Positions 16,762-26,073 of a DNA stretch of 64,000 nucleotides are shown here, one piece after another; within the stretch, counting starts at the first letter, position 1, and each line of letters begins with the position of its first letter. Source of the DNA: Asticcacaulis sp. AC466 (GTDB lineage Bacteria; Pseudomonadota; Alphaproteobacteria; Caulobacterales; Caulobacteraceae); assembly GCF_000495815.1 (NCBI RefSeq), contig NZ_AWGE01000020.1, forward strand, positions 60,913 through 124,912, written 5' to 3'. Made by a program: the position numbers and the translations under genes. The notes under the pieces are model-generated. The model did no database searches. It saw only the letters and a program-made list of their open reading frames with translations, and was not told the DNA's origin.

Positions 16762-17454
16762 ATGGAGACCGTTTTGAAGTGTTTGCTGATTGAGGATGAC
16801 GTCAAAACCTCGCAATACATTTGCAACGGTCTGAAGCAGGCTGGGCATATCGTCTATGCCTGCAGCGATGGCGTGAACGGCCTGCATCAGGCCATAAACG
16901 AAACCTGGGATATTGTTATTCTCGATCGCATGCTGCCCGGAGGCGTCGACGGGCTGTCTATTGTCGCAAAGCTCCGCGATCTGCGAAAGAAAACCCCCGT
17001 CCTGATCCTTAGCGCCTTGAACAGTGTCGATGAACGGGTACGCGGACTGAAGACGGGCGGGGACGACTATCTCTCCAAACCGTTTGCTTTTTCGGAATTT
17101 CTCGCCCGTGTGGAGGCCCTGCTGCGTCGCGGCGAACCCCAAACCGATGCCGATCAGTTGCAGGTCGCCGACCTGGTTCTGGACCGCAGTTCGCTGCGCG
17201 CCACCCGGGGGGGACGTTTGATAAACCTGCAACCGAGAGAGTTTCGTCTTCTGGAGTATCTGATGCGTCATGCCGGGCAGGTGGTCACGCGCACCATGCT
17301 GCTTGAGGCTGTGTGGGATTGCCACTTCGACCCGCAGACAAATGTCATTGATGTTCAGATTAGCCGCCTGAGGACGAAAGTGGACAAGTCGTTCTCGCCG
17401 GCCTTGATTCATACCGTGCGCGGCGCCGGTTATATGATCGGCATCAATGATTAA
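16762..17454 (+). CDS. OmpR/PhoB-family response regulator (metal efflux type)
   Basis: The 230-residue protein has a receiver domain (residues about 7-118), with the acidic pair ED at 11-12 (LLIEDDVKT), the phosphoacceptor D55 in VILDRMLPGG, and the late lysine in DYLSKPF. The C-terminal winged helix (about 132-228) contains LNLQPREFRLLEYLM-like and DVQISRLRTKVDK segments. It sits directly upstream of its histidine kinase (8-nt overlap) and a heavy-metal RND operon, which is the arrangement of CzcRS/CusRS-type systems. It probably activates the pump genes in response to periplasmic metal. The inducing metal is not evident. Confidence 0.92.
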   Translation: METVLKCLLIEDDVKTSQYICNGLKQAGHIVYACSDGVNGLHQAINETWDIVILDRMLPGGVDGLSIVAKLRDLRKKTPVLILSALNSVDERVRGLKTGGDDYLSKPFAFSEFLARVEALLRRGEPQTDADQLQVADLVLDRSSLRATRGGRLINLQPREFRLLEYLMRHAGQVVTRTMLLEAVWDCHFDPQTNVIDVQISRLRTKVDKSFSPALIHTVRGAGYMIGIND

Positions 17455-18802
17455 GCTTACGCGTTCCATAGCTTCGGGATTGGCCATAGGTTATGGCGCT
17501 GTGCTGGCTGGCGCCATTGCCTTACTGGCGATTGCCTTCTACGCCGGAACCATCGGTGTGCTCAACCAAGCCACAGATACAAAGATAATCACTATTTCCA
17601 GGCGCCTGAGCGCACAGTTTGCGCGCGGTCAGGACAGCGGCTTGGCCACGGCGATCCGGAAGCAGCTTAACGACGGCGTCGATAGCGATACGGAAATCTT
17701 TCTGCTTCTTTCGCCGGACGACAAACCGGTCGCCGGCAATCTATCGCGATGGCCAGACGCCGCGACGAAAACCGATTACCCCCTGACGCGTACAGTATCG
17801 CGCAACGACGAACAAACGGAGGCCCGGCTTATCATCCGCCGGTTGTCTGACGGCTACCGGCTGATCGTTGGAAAGGACCTCCAAGAGCAACAGATGATAG
17901 GCGAGTTGGTTATTCGCTCTATTCTGGTCGGAATGGTGTTGTCGATATGCCTGGTTGTTGCCGGCGCTATCTTGTTCCGGAGGCTTATCGAAAGCCGCAT
18001 TGGCCATATTCGTCACATTGCGCATGAAATCGAACGCGGCGATTTGAGCCGCCGTATTCCGGCATCGAACAATGACGAGTTCGGACGGCTGGGCGTCGAT
18101 ATCAATCGGATGCTTGACCGTATCGAGCACCTGATGGAGGGGGTTCGCCACGTCTCAAACGCCATCGCCCATGACCTGCGCACGCCCTTGACCCGCCTGC
18201 GAAATAAACTCGATGAGGCCATCGGGCCGGATGCGGATCTGAATACCCTCCCCGAAACGTTCGTCGAAGCGGTGCAGGACATCGATGACTTGATCCGGCT
18301 CTTTGAAAAGTTGCTTCAGATTGCCGAAGCTGAGTCGGGTGTGCGCACCCAGGTGGCTGACCCAATCGATCTGGCGCGTATTGTCCAGGATATGGTGGAG
18401 CTCTATGACGCCACAGCCGAAGCCGCAGGCGTGGTGTTGATCGCGCACTGTGCCGTGTCCGTGCCAGCCAGCGGCGACCGGAACCTGTTGGCCAATGCCT
18501 TGGCCAGTCTGATCGACAACGCCATCAAGCATACCGCGGCGGGTAGCCATGTCCATGTTAGTGCCTTTCTAAATGAAACGGGTGCATGCCTGGAAGTGCG
18601 TGACGACGGCCCAGGCATTCCCGCCGATGCCCTTACGAAAGTGACCGAGCGCTTCTTCCGTCTGGACCAAAGCCGGCATTTGCCGGGCAACGGCATCGGC
18701 TTGTCCGTTGTCTTGGCCATTGCCACCCTTCATGGCGGTAGCCTTCAATTGGAATCGGCATCGCCGGGCCTTGTTGCCCGCCTCTTTTTGCCGGTGATCT
18801 GA
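17447..18802 (+). CDS. HAMP-domain sensor histidine kinase (CzcS/CusS-like)
   Basis: The 451-residue kinase has two transmembrane segments (about residues 13-35 and 155-177) flanking a periplasmic sensor region. A HAMP domain (RLIESRIGHIRHIAHEI onward) precedes the phosphoacceptor box AIAHDLRTPLTRL (H242). The ATPase domain contains an N-box-like LIDNAIKHT, DDGPGIPADA and GNGIGLSVV. The start overlaps the response-regulator frame by 8 nt, so the two are translationally coupled. The periplasmic loop carries few His or Cys residues, so the metal ligand set is not obvious. It should sense metal and phosphorylate the upstream regulator. Confidence 0.92.
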   Translation: MIKLTRSIASGLAIGYGAVLAGAIALLAIAFYAGTIGVLNQATDTKIITISRRLSAQFARGQDSGLATAIRKQLNDGVDSDTEIFLLLSPDDKPVAGNLSRWPDAATKTDYPLTRTVSRNDEQTEARLIIRRLSDGYRLIVGKDLQEQQMIGELVIRSILVGMVLSICLVVAGAILFRRLIESRIGHIRHIAHEIERGDLSRRIPASNNDEFGRLGVDINRMLDRIEHLMEGVRHVSNAIAHDLRTPLTRLRNKLDEAIGPDADLNTLPETFVEAVQDIDDLIRLFEKLLQIAEAESGVRTQVADPIDLARIVQDMVELYDATAEAAGVVLIAHCAVSVPASGDRNLLANALASLIDNAIKHTAAGSHVHVSAFLNETGACLEVRDDGPGIPADALTKVTERFFRLDQSRHLPGNGIGLSVVLAIATLHGGSLQLESASPGLVARLFLPVI

Positions 18803-18917
18803 CGGCTACCTTTCCAATCTGTAATATTCCAGCCATCACCCGGCAAGGTCAGCAGATATAGTGTCGCTGCGCTGCCGCATCGCAACTGTTGCACTGCGGC
18901 ATGAGGTGGAATTCACG

Positions 18918-20141
18918 ATGCGCATGAAGCCTGGGTCACTTTTTCAATCCGTTGCCAGGCGGGATCTTTGGCTATTGGGGTTGGCCGTTGCCGTCTGCCT
19001 TGCCGGCATACTGATGTTGTGCCTGGGCAAGGGGCATGACGAAGCCGCAGCAACGGAAACAGCCGCTCAAACGGGCACGGTCCAATTGACACCCGATCAG
19101 TACGGCGCATTGACGTTCGCAACGGCCAGTCAGCGCGATTTTCACGATATCGCGTCGGCGGATGGCAAAATAACGACAAACGACGATCAAACCGTATCGG
19201 TCTATTCGCCCTACACAGGGCGCGTCGTTGCCGTCATGGTGGAGCCAGGCCAGCGGGTCGCCAAGGGCCAGCCCTTATTTGCCATTGCCGCCAACGAGTA
19301 CGTCCAGGCGCGGTCGGATGTTGCGGCGCTTGAGGCGAATCTGTCGGCCGCGCGCTCGCAGGAGGCGTTGGCGGACGCCGCCGAGAAACGCGCCGAAGGG
19401 GTGTACCGGACGGCGGGCGGCGCCTTGAAGGACTATGAACAGGCACAACATGACCTCATTACAGCTCGCGGCGCAGCACAGGTGGCACAGGCGGCATTGC
19501 AGAGCGAAAAGGAAAAGCTGGGCATTCTGGGCGTTTCGTCCAATGAGCTGGGCGGCACCGCGTTTGGTGGCAAGGATATAGTGGTCGTGCGCGCGCCGAT
19601 CTCTGGCGTGGTCGTGCAGCGCGCCGTGTCACCCGGCCTTATGATTACGGGTACGGGAACGCTCACCATAACCCTGACCGATATTTCCAGCGTGTGGCTC
19701 CAGGCCCAAGTATCGGAGAGCGACGCAGGCAAGATTGCTGTCGGTCAAACGGTGTCGGTGCATGTCACAGCCTATCCCGATAAGCCCTATACGGCCCGGA
19801 TTCGCTCGGTCGCCCCCAGCCTGGATCCGGACACACATCGGTTGCCCGTCCGTGCCGAAATCGCCAATACGGATGGTGCGCTGAAACCGGAGATGTTCGC
19901 CAGCTTCGACATTTCGGGCGAGCGCACCCAGACCGCCTTGGCCATACCTGTCGATGCCGTCATCCGCGAGGGCGATCAGGCGCGGGTCTGGGTTGTCGAC
20001 AAAGCCCGTACCGCACACTGCCGTCCCGTGACAATCGGTCTCGTCAACAGCGGTTTTGCTCAGATTTTGACCGGGTTGGCACCGGGTGATCGGGTCGTCG
20101 TCAAGGGCGGGCTGTTCGTTGATAAGGCCGGACTGGGCTGA
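18918..20141 (+). CDS. RND efflux periplasmic adaptor (CzcB/CusB-like)
   Basis: An earlier in-frame ATG at 18861 exists. The ATG at 18918 has GAGGTGG 8 nt upstream and is preferred, giving 407 residues. One N-terminal membrane segment (LWLLGLAVAVCLAGILMLCLG) anchors the protein. A beta-barrel strand, a split lipoyl domain (VYSPYTGRVVAVMVEPGQRV and IVVVRAPISGVVVQRAV) and an alpha-helical hairpin rich in Ala/Glu/Gln between them are typical of membrane-fusion proteins. The C-terminal barrel and membrane-proximal domains end near the stop. It bridges the inner-membrane pump at 20195 and the outer-membrane factor at 23368. Histidines occur around residues 30-75, where the CzcB/CusB class may bind metal. 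Confidence 0.88.
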   Translation: MRMKPGSLFQSVARRDLWLLGLAVAVCLAGILMLCLGKGHDEAAATETAAQTGTVQLTPDQYGALTFATASQRDFHDIASADGKITTNDDQTVSVYSPYTGRVVAVMVEPGQRVAKGQPLFAIAANEYVQARSDVAALEANLSAARSQEALADAAEKRAEGVYRTAGGALKDYEQAQHDLITARGAAQVAQAALQSEKEKLGILGVSSNELGGTAFGGKDIVVVRAPISGVVVQRAVSPGLMITGTGTLTITLTDISSVWLQAQVSESDAGKIAVGQTVSVHVTAYPDKPYTARIRSVAPSLDPDTHRLPVRAEIANTDGALKPEMFASFDISGERTQTALAIPVDAVIREGDQARVWVVDKARTAHCRPVTIGLVNSGFAQILTGLAPGDRVVVKGGLFVDKAGLG

Positions 20142-20194
20142 GGCTTGGCGGTTACAGCACTCCAGTCGATTTCCCGAATTCAAGGCATTTCATA

Positions 20195-23100
20195 ATGAGA
20201 TATATCGTCAACTTCGCCCTGCAAAAGCGCGTGCTTATCCTTATGGGGCTCGCCGCCATGATGGCCGTTGGCGTCTTTGCCTTTACACAGCTGAACATCG
20301 AAGCCTATCCCGATCCGGTGCCCCCCACCGTGGAAGTGGTGACGCAGTCGACCGGCTATTCGGCGGAGGAGATGGAGCGTAATGTCACCATCCCGGTGGA
20401 AATACAGATGGCGGGCATACCGCACGTGTCCAGCGTGCGGACGATTTCCCTGTTTGGCCTGTCTGACGTCAAGGTTCAGTTCACCTATGACCTGACGCAC
20501 GAGCAGGCGCAGCAGCAGGTCATCAACAAGCTGAGCCAGATGGATGCGCTGCCCGGTGGGGCGCATCCGGGCATATCGCCCGTCAGTCCGATTGGCGAGA
20601 TCATGCGATACCGCGTGGTGGGCCCCAAAGGGTACAGCCTTACAGATCTGAAGACGATCGAAGACTGGATGCTGGAGCGTCGCTTAAAGGCGGTGCCCGG
20701 TGTGATCGATGTGACCGGTTGGGGTGGCAAAACCAAAAGCTACGAAGTCGTCCTGGACCGGCAAAAGCTGAATGCCTACGGCATATCCGTGCAGCAGATA
20801 TTGGCTGCCATCGGCAACGCCGATGTCAATGTCGGCGGTCAAACGGTCAATTTCGGCCCTCAGTCGGCGATTGTCCGCGGGGTCGGCCTGGTTCAATCGA
20901 TCAACGATATTCGCACCACGGTGGTTACCTCGGCAAAGGGCATTCCCGTCCAGATAAAGGACTTGGGCGAGGTGGTCGTTTCCAACCTGCCGCGTCAGGG
21001 CATCGCCGGACAGGACAAGGATGACGACATCGTTCAGGGCATCGTCCTAATGCAGCGCGGCGCAAAAAGCACCCCGACCATCAAGCTTGTGGAAGCCGAG
21101 ATCAATCACATAAATGCCGGCAATATATTGCCTTACGGCGTCCATATCGAGCGTATCTACGACCGTAGCGATTTGATTAAGATAACGACGGAGACGGTTT
21201 TCCACAGCCTCGTCGAAGGCATTCTGTTCATCTTCATCGTGCAATGGCTGTTTCTCGGCAATGTCCGCAGCGCGCTCATTGTGGCGGCAACAATTCCATT
21301 CGCCCTGTGCTTCGCGGTCATAATCATCGTCGTCAAGGGCGATTCCGCCAATCTGCTGTCGGTCGGCGCCATTGACTTTGGGCTTGTTGTCGATGCGACC
21401 GTCATCATGATGGAAAACATCTACCGTCACCTGTCAGAGTTATCGACGACGCATAAGGCGCAAGTCCTGTCCGGCGGCGTGCGGCGCTCCGCCATATTGG
21501 AGGCGGCCAGCGAAGTCGGAAAGCCGATATTCTTTTCCGCCGTCATCATAATTACGAGCTTCCTGCCGCTGTTCACCCTCACCGGTGTGGTCGGACGGAT
21601 TTTCGGTCCCATGGCCACGACCTACGCCTATGCCATTATTGGCGGATTGATCGCGACTTTCACCATAACGCCGGCCCTCAGCGCGGTCTTTCTGAAGAAA
21701 AACCTTGAAGAAAAGGATACGTGGCTGGTCGCGCGTCTCCACCGTGTGTTTCGTCCGCTTTGGGCGCTGTGCATGAAGTCACGCCTGAAGACCTTGGCGA
21801 TCGCCGGCGGATTTGCGCTGTTTGCCGCTGTAGCGGTACCATTTTTGGGCATGGAATTTCTGCCGCATCTCGAGGAAGGCAACATGTGGATACGCGCCAC
21901 CATGCCTGCTTCGGTCTCGCTCGAAGCCTCGAACGGCTACGTCAACGATATTCGGCGTATTCTGAGTTCATATCCGGAAGTTCAGACCGTAATTTCGCAA
22001 CACGGCCGTCCCGACGATGGAACCGACGCCACGGGCTTTTTCAACGCAGAATTCTTCGTGCCGCTCAAACCGTTCACGGACAACGCCGCCTGGAAAGGGC
22101 TGTCCAAGGAAAAGCTCATCGAACAGATGAACGCGAAGCTCGCGGGCCGCTTCCCCGGCATTGAGTTCAACTTCTCGCAATATATACAGGACAATGTCGA
22201 AGAGGCGGCCTCCGGCGTCAAAGGCGAGAACTCCATCAAGTTGTTTGGCCCTGATCTCGATACGCTGCAAAAGACGGCGGGACGCATACAAGAAGCCATG
22301 TCTCACGTGCGCGGTATCGCAGACCTGGGTGTGTTCAACTCTCTGGGTCAACCCACCTTGAACATTACGGTCAACCGTGAAAAGGCGGCGCGCTATGGTC
22401 TCAATACAGGTGATGTAAATGCTGTCGTTCAGGCGGCTATCGGCGGCGCAAACGCAGCGGCCTATTACGAGCCGGGAACCGACCGCAACTATCCGATTAT
22501 CGTTCGATTTTCGCCGTCTGACCGCAATGACATCGCCGCTATTTCCCGCATTCCCGTCACGGGCACATCGCCGACGGGCCTTCCCATTTCGGTGCCCTTG
22601 GGCGATGTCGCGGACATAAAGCTGGTCTCGGGGGCGTCGTTTATCTACCGGGAAGGCGGGGAGCGGTATGTGCCGATCAAGTTCTCCGTGCGCGGGCGCG
22701 ATCTGGGCGGCGCGGTCAAGGAAGCGCAGGCACGGATAGATAAAGAGATCAAATTACCGCCCGGCTACCACATATCCTGGGCGGGAGAACTGGGCGAACT
22801 CGACCAGGCCCTGGCCAGACTTTCGGTTATCGTGCCGGTGGCGATTGGCCTTATCCTGGTGCTTTTGTTCATGAACTTCGGATCGGTGAGGGATATGGCG
22901 ATCGCCGGCGCGGCCATGCCGCTTGCCATGATCGGGGGTGTGGCCGGACTTCTGCTGACCCATACGCCGTTTTCCATATCCGCTGCCATCGGCTTTGTCG
23001 CCTTGCTGGGCATATCGGTGATGGATGGGATTATCGTTGTCTCGACCTACAATCAGGCGATAGATGATGGCCTGTCACGGACACGCGCCATGCAGTTGAC

Positions 23101-23371
23101 CTTGAAACACTGCCTGCGTCCGGTCGTCATGACCTGCTTCGTTGCCTTTGTCGGGCTGCTTCCGGCCGCAGTCGCCAACGGCGTTGGCTCGCAGGTCCAG
23201 AAACCCCTCGCCATCGTCGTTGTCGGTGGGGCCAGCCTGGCGCCCCTGCTGATATTGACCGTACTTCCCGTTCTTCTGAGCCTTTTTTCCAAACATGTCA
23301 GCCGTCACCTGATTTCGGAAGAAGCGGACGAAGCCGACCCCCTGACCACAAGTGCGCAGGTCGTGAAATGA
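20195..23371 (+). CDS. Heavy-metal RND efflux pump, CzcA-type (HME-RND)
   Basis: The 1058-residue protein has two repeats of six membrane segments, each with a large periplasmic loop. Transmembrane helix 4 carries AIDFGLVVDATVIMMEN. Its D394, D400 and E407 have the same spacing (6 and 7) as the proton/metal-relay D402, D408, E415 of CzcA, so a divalent-cation pump (Co/Zn/Cd/Ni) is favoured over the Cu/Ag type. The pump takes metal from the periplasm or cytoplasm out through the adaptor and the outer-membrane factor, driven by protons. Its stop overlaps the ATG of the outer-membrane factor by 4 nt. Confidence 0.93.
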   Translation: MRYIVNFALQKRVLILMGLAAMMAVGVFAFTQLNIEAYPDPVPPTVEVVTQSTGYSAEEMERNVTIPVEIQMAGIPHVSSVRTISLFGLSDVKVQFTYDLTHEQAQQQVINKLSQMDALPGGAHPGISPVSPIGEIMRYRVVGPKGYSLTDLKTIEDWMLERRLKAVPGVIDVTGWGGKTKSYEVVLDRQKLNAYGISVQQILAAIGNADVNVGGQTVNFGPQSAIVRGVGLVQSINDIRTTVVTSAKGIPVQIKDLGEVVVSNLPRQGIAGQDKDDDIVQGIVLMQRGAKSTPTIKLVEAEINHINAGNILPYGVHIERIYDRSDLIKITTETVFHSLVEGILFIFIVQWLFLGNVRSALIVAATIPFALCFAVIIIVVKGDSANLLSVGAIDFGLVVDATVIMMENIYRHLSELSTTHKAQVLSGGVRRSAILEAASEVGKPIFFSAVIIITSFLPLFTLTGVVGRIFGPMATTYAYAIIGGLIATFTITPALSAVFLKKNLEEKDTWLVARLHRVFRPLWALCMKSRLKTLAIAGGFALFAAVAVPFLGMEFLPHLEEGNMWIRATMPASVSLEASNGYVNDIRRILSSYPEVQTVISQHGRPDDGTDATGFFNAEFFVPLKPFTDNAAWKGLSKEKLIEQMNAKLAGRFPGIEFNFSQYIQDNVEEAASGVKGENSIKLFGPDLDTLQKTAGRIQEAMSHVRGIADLGVFNSLGQPTLNITVNREKAARYGLNTGDVNAVVQAAIGGANAAAYYEPGTDRNYPIIVRFSPSDRNDIAAISRIPVTGTSPTGLPISVPLGDVADIKLVSGASFIYREGGERYVPIKFSVRGRDLGGAVKEAQARIDKEIKLPPGYHISWAGELGELDQALARLSVIVPVAIGLILVLLFMNFGSVRDMAIAGAAMPLAMIGGVAGLLLTHTPFSISAAIGFVALLGISVMDGIIVVSTYNQAIDDGLSRTRAMQLTLKHCLRPVVMTCFVAFVGLLPAAVANGVGSQVQKPLAIVVVGGASLAPLLILTVLPVLLSLFSKHVSRHLISEEADEADPLTTSAQVVK

Positions 23372-24840
23372 CTCATATTCGTGTTTCGTCTTCGCTTCTC
23401 GTCTTGTCTGCCTCTCTGGCTGTCGCTTCCCTGCTGGGGTTAAGCGGTTGCGCGGTCGGTCCGGCCTATATCGCGCCGTCCGCGCCCGCACTCAAATCCT
23501 ACGCCAGCTCCGGCGATGCGCGAGCGCTCCCGCATGCTGACGCGGCAACCCAAGCCCTTGGTACGCAAAGTCATGACACTGAGTGGTGGCGCGCTTTTAA
23601 GTCGGATGAGCTGAATCAGCGGGTCGCGGAAACCCTGGCGCAAAATCCGGATCTGAAGTCCACAGCCTTCAGCTTGGCGGCCGCCAAGGAAATGTATGCG
23701 GCGCAAAAAGCGTCACTGTTGCCCCAGGTCGGGATAAACTACGCGCTACAGCGCAGCAAAAATTCGGATACGCTTGCCAATCCCTTATCCGGCAATGAAC
23801 CTCCGCCAACCTACACATTGCATACGGGCCAGGTGGCCGTAAGCTATGCCGTTGATCTTTGGGGGCAAAATCATCACAGCCTGGAGCAAGCCAAGGCGCT
23901 TGTTGCCAGCCAGGCCTATCAGACAACGGCCGCGCGGGAGATTCTTATCGGCAACACGGTGGCGGCTGAACTGACGGCGGCCGGCCTTCAGGACCAGCTG
24001 GCAGATGCTACAGCCGCACGTCATGCCAGCCAGGAAACGCTGCGACTGATGCAGATCCAGGCAACTCTGGGCGCCATCGGCCAAGCCGATCTTGTTCTTT
24101 ATCAGACCACCGCCGCTCAAGATGCCGCTCAGGAAGAGAGTCTTCGCCACCAGCTGAATGTGGCTCAGGACGTGCTGAAGCGCCTGACCGGTCATGAGCC
24201 GGCGGACCCTGTCGCGGCCCCCCTCGGTCTGCGCCTGTTCTCACTGCCCGATAATCTGCCCTATATCGCCCCTGCGGAACTGGTTGCTCAACGTCCGGAT
24301 ATATTGGCGGCCCAGGCCAATTTGCGCGCTGCCTATGCGGCCGCAGGCGTGGCCCAGGCGGCCCGCCTGCCCGCCATCTCGCTGGACGGAAGTGCGGGGG
24401 GAGCGGCCAGTCAATTGTCGCATTTGGTCAATCAAGGAAACGGATACTGGAACATCGCATTGGGTCTGACACAGCCCATAACGAACGCCGTGGCCCTAAA
24501 GCATCAGGCGAGAGCGGCAACACAACAACTGGAAGCCACCAAGGCCAGCTATCACTCCGTGGTCTTGCAGGCACTCTCAAATGTCGCAGATTGCCTGGAT
24601 GCGTTGTATGCCGATGCCACGGGATTGGCGCATACCTTGGACGTCAAAAACGCGGCCGACAGAAATCTGGCCTTTAGCCAAAGCCAGGCGGCGCAAGGCG
24701 CTGGCGGTCAGATCCAGCTTCTGGCCGCTGTTCGGGCCAAGGCACAGGCGGATAGCGTGGTGGATGCCGCCCGATTGCAACGCTACCTAGATACAGTCGC
24801 CTTCTATGTTGCGGTCGGTGCGCCGACCGCAGATCGGTAG
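23368..24840 (+). CDS. Outer-membrane efflux lipoprotein, NodT/TolC family
   Basis: The 490-residue precursor has a lipoprotein signal with lipobox LSGC (C28), then the NodT-type opening GPAYIAPSAPAL. Two outer-membrane-efflux repeats follow (about residues 70-265 and 280-480), each a helical hairpin with strands. Motifs include ELVAQRPDILAAQANLRAAYA, the usual signature of the second repeat. It would form the trimeric outer-membrane duct for the adjacent CzcA-type pump. It is translationally coupled to the pump (4-nt overlap) and followed after 5 nt by a small lipoprotein. Confidence 0.92.
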   Translation: MTHIRVSSSLLVLSASLAVASLLGLSGCAVGPAYIAPSAPALKSYASSGDARALPHADAATQALGTQSHDTEWWRAFKSDELNQRVAETLAQNPDLKSTAFSLAAAKEMYAAQKASLLPQVGINYALQRSKNSDTLANPLSGNEPPPTYTLHTGQVAVSYAVDLWGQNHHSLEQAKALVASQAYQTTAAREILIGNTVAAELTAAGLQDQLADATAARHASQETLRLMQIQATLGAIGQADLVLYQTTAAQDAAQEESLRHQLNVAQDVLKRLTGHEPADPVAAPLGLRLFSLPDNLPYIAPAELVAQRPDILAAQANLRAAYAAAGVAQAARLPAISLDGSAGGAASQLSHLVNQGNGYWNIALGLTQPITNAVALKHQARAATQQLEATKASYHSVVLQALSNVADCLDALYADATGLAHTLDVKNAADRNLAFSQSQAAQGAGGQIQLLAAVRAKAQADSVVDAARLQRYLDTVAFYVAVGAPTADR

Positions 24841-24845
24841 CGAAG

Positions 24846-25268
24846 ATGGCGAAAAACCATGTCTGGATTTTGATAGGTTCGGGGACTTTGATAGGCTCGG
24901 GCTTACTGAGCGGGTGCGCCGCCGGTCTTCAAACCCCGCCGAACCTCGCCGGCATACAGGACATGTCTGTTCGTGAGCAAGTCGAGAGTGATTGCCGGCT
25001 TGAGGCGCGATGGCCCACCTATCAGTCAGCCGCCTATCGTGGCGGAGCGGGCCGGGTAAGGGAGCAACTGACGAATTTTCCGAGCGGTAACGAGGCCGCA
25101 ACCATTGCCCTTTGCGCGCGCCTCGAACGGGCGACGCAGGCGAATGCGTCGTCATTGGCGGACGACTGCAAGTTACTGATGGAACAGCGACGGCTTAGAT
25201 ACGGCGACGCTGCCCTCTCCAATATTACTCGTTTTCAAGACGTGTGCAGACAACTGACGGGTCGTTAG
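24846..25268 (+). CDS. Small putative lipoprotein at the end of the metal-efflux operon
   Basis: The 140-residue protein has a lipobox LLSGC (C24) after a signal peptide that contains an in-frame duplication (LIGSGT / LIGSGL, encoded by an 18-nt tandem repeat at 24869-24901). The mature part has four cysteines (CRLEARW, LCARL, DDCKLL, DVCRQL) and no known domain that I recognise. It begins 5 nt after the outer-membrane factor, so it is almost certainly co-transcribed with the pump. The spaced cysteines may form disulfides or bind metal; that is inference. Confidence 0.7.
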   Translation: MAKNHVWILIGSGTLIGSGLLSGCAAGLQTPPNLAGIQDMSVREQVESDCRLEARWPTYQSAAYRGGAGRVREQLTNFPSGNEAATIALCARLERATQANASSLADDCKLLMEQRRLRYGDAALSNITRFQDVCRQLTGR

Positions 25269-25412
25269 AGTGACGGATCATGGGAGTGATCGGCCAGAGG
25301 AATGACGGGCGGTGGACAGTCAGGATCTCTTCTGTCCAGTCATAAAAATATGGTAAATTTTGTACGTCGTAGAGGGTCAGTTTTTGATATAGACCTTTAC
25401 GTAAGCAACTGA

Positions 25413-25844
25413 ATGAATCTGGGGAAAAAGATGGCCATTCAATCAACCGAGTTTGATTACTTTCTGAAGGTATTGCTCAGGCTGGCGGAGCAGATGATAC
25501 CTCAATATGATATTTGGGCCGACATCGAAAAATGGAAAACAGAATGTACGCCGCTGCAACAGCGCAGGGGGCTTGAAGCTGGACTCGGAGATCTTGTCGA
25601 GAATAGTTTTCAACTATCTGCGGAAGACTGCCAAGGAATCGACGATGTCATGCGCGCCGAAGGCCTCATGACGTTGTCAGAGTTACAGGTGCTGTATGGA
25701 CAGCGAGTCAGGCGGCTGCTGAAAAAGAAAAGGCTTGTTCGTGAGGAAGACGCCATCGCATTGAAAGGGGCTCTGGATGCCGATCTGTTTGACACGCAGG
25801 AATTGGAAATCGCCAAACACCTGATAGCAAGCTACGGATCCTAG
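25413..25844 (+). CDS. Hypothetical cytoplasmic protein
   Basis: This 143-residue helical, charged protein has no signal peptide or membrane segment, and I do not recognise a family. The ATG at 25431 (MAIQSTEFDYF) has GGGGAAAA just upstream and may be the real start, shortening it by 6 residues. It is a single gene: 144 bp from the metal operon and closed by a strong hairpin at 25849-25879. The sequence composition and sustained frame support real coding. Confidence 0.65.
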   Translation: MNLGKKMAIQSTEFDYFLKVLLRLAEQMIPQYDIWADIEKWKTECTPLQQRRGLEAGLGDLVENSFQLSAEDCQGIDDVMRAEGLMTLSELQVLYGQRVRRLLKKKRLVREEDAIALKGALDADLFDTQELEIAKHLIASYGS

Positions 25845-25848
25845 TGAT

Positions 25849-25879
25849 GGGGCCGCCCTGATTCGGTCAGATCGGCCCC
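25849..25879 (+). terminator. Strong hairpin terminator
   Basis: The outer stem GGGGCCG (25849-25855) pairs perfectly with CGGCCCC (25873-25879). An inner stem CTGA/TCAG encloses a TTCGG loop. T-rich sequence follows, with a run of six T at 25895-25900. It ends transcription of the gene at 25413-25844 and separates it from the SulP gene. Confidence 0.75.
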
Positions 25880-26073
25880 TGAAAACATTTTACGTTTTTT
25901 CCGTTCGAAGAGAGCGCTGCGTACAACACATCGGGAGCGCCAGTTCCGGTGACAAAGACATAGGGATCAGGTCCATAGACTCCGACGGCCGTCTCAGTTT
26001 AGCATATCGTCTCCCGCCTTTTAGAGGCTGGGCCGCCGCGCAGTGGGGACAAAACCTGACGGCGGGGCTGACC

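Noticed and set aside
16717..17487. 256-codon minus-strand open frame
   Set aside because: Antisense to the response regulator, whose domains and active residues are clear.
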